This document shows, piece after piece, positions 5,225 through 5,718 of a stretch of DNA of 5,718 nt. The stretch lies in contig JBAYNS010000082.1 of assembly GCA_041678625.1 (NCBI GenBank), positions 1 through 5,718 on the forward strand, written 5' to 3'. Below the pieces are notes generated by a model. The model made no database searches, was not told the origin of the DNA, and saw only the letters and a program-made list of their open reading frames with translations. Position numbers and translations under genes: made by a program. Positions within the stretch are counted from its first letter, which is position 1. Every line of letters starts with the position of its first letter. The stretch comes from JBAYNS01 sp041678625 (lineage in GTDB: Bacteria; Patescibacteriota; Gracilibacteria; Peribacterales; Peribacteraceae).

Positions 5225-5718
5225 GTGCGCAATACCTTCATCAACCTCGCTTTACTCCTCGGCAGTCTCATTCTTTTCTTTGGAGGAATCGAACTCGCTC
5301 TGCGCATAACAGGTCTTCAGCGTACTGCTCCAAATCCCCCTCTCATCTACCAGGTAAGTGCAAATCCGCAGATCAGCTACGAACTGCAACCAAACATTCG
5401 GAAGAAAGCGTTTAAAGCAACGGTGACAACGAACAGCGCAGGCTTCCGTTCACCGGAAATTGACGAGAGCAAACCGCTTATTGCAATACTGGGAGATTCC
5501 GTAGCCTTTGGGTACGGAGTGGAAGATTCGGAGGTTTTGGGGGCACAAATGCAACAGCTCCTGCCACAATGGAGCGTGCTCAGCGCAGCCGTGCCGGGAT
5601 ATAATCTGACACAGGAAGTAGCCACGTACCGCGAAAAAATCGCCCCGTTGGATCCGGAAGTATTGATTATTGTCTTCTACTTTAATGACATCGGTGGAGA
5701 TGCCGGATTTTTGCATAC
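5225..5718 (+). CDS. Membrane-anchored SGNH/GDSL-family hydrolase, partial at C-terminus
   Basis: An open frame of 164 codons runs off the right edge. An N-terminal hydrophobic helix (about residues 4-24, INLALLLGSLILFFGGIELA) acts as a signal anchor. Then come TTNSAGFRSPE (about 70-80) and the block I motif AILGDSVAFGYGV (about 87-99), whose Ser in GDS is the expected nucleophile. AAVPGYNLTQE (about 119-129) corresponds to the block with the oxyanion-hole Gly, and PEVLIIVFYFND (about 141-152) supplies the block III Asn. The C-terminal DxxH catalytic pair lies beyond the window. SGNH hydrolases of this type de-O-acetylate or transfer acyl groups on extracellular glycans; here the partner carbamoyltransferase suggests action on the same product. 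The GTG at 5225 is chosen because it puts the anchor helix at the N-terminus; TTG codons at 5186, 5195 and 5204 are also in frame but lie inside repeat element C. No Shine-Dalgarno is visible. Confidence 0.85.
   Translation, partial: MRNTFINLALLLGSLILFFGGIELALRITGLQRTAPNPPLIYQVSANPQISYELQPNIRKKAFKATVTTNSAGFRSPEIDESKPLIAILGDSVAFGYGVEDSEVLGAQMQQLLPQWSVLSAAVPGYNLTQEVATYREKIAPLDPEVLIIVFYFNDIGGDAGFLH

Overview
The window looks like part of a compact bacterial genome, most likely from the Candidate Phyla Radiation (Patescibacteria, perhaps Peregrinibacteria/Peribacteria-like). That placement is inference from the gene mix, the tight spacing and the short-word repeat elements; there is no rRNA or other phylogenetic anchor. 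The genetic code appears standard: rpmB ends at a TGA at the length expected for bL28, and no recognisable gene needs TGA read as sense. Shine-Dalgarno sequences are weak or absent in front of most genes.

Left part (1-2073), mostly housekeeping. A polytopic membrane glycosyltransferase of the GT39/ArnT-PMT type runs leftward off the window. Divergent from it is a short release-factor-like GGQ protein of the ribosome-rescue kind. Next comes a small zinc-ribbon protein with a clear sigma70-type promoter. It converges, with a 1-nt gap, on rpmB (ribosomal protein bL28, minus strand).

Right part (2213-5718), a rightward gene series. It starts with a small site-2-type M50 membrane metalloprotease. 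Then follow a DUF5989/SxtK-like small membrane protein, a short SxtJ-like membrane protein, a TobZ/NodU-type O-carbamoyltransferase, and the start of a membrane-anchored SGNH/GDSL hydrolase. The last four form a recognisable association (carbamoyltransferase with SxtJ- and SxtK-like partners and an SGNH hydrolase). It probably decorates a secreted or surface glycan or small molecule by O-carbamoylation and esterase/acyl chemistry at the membrane. The substrate cannot be read from the sequence.

The most unusual signal is a set of three different palindromic elements, each made of short words repeated on both arms: element A (about 2138-2188, between rpmB and the protease), element B (about 3811-3882, inside the carbamoyltransferase gene and translated in frame) and element C (5137-5214, from the carbamoyltransferase stop codon to just before the hydrolase). 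Element B adds about 24 residues between two conserved blocks of the enzyme without breaking the frame, much as Rickettsia palindromic elements do.
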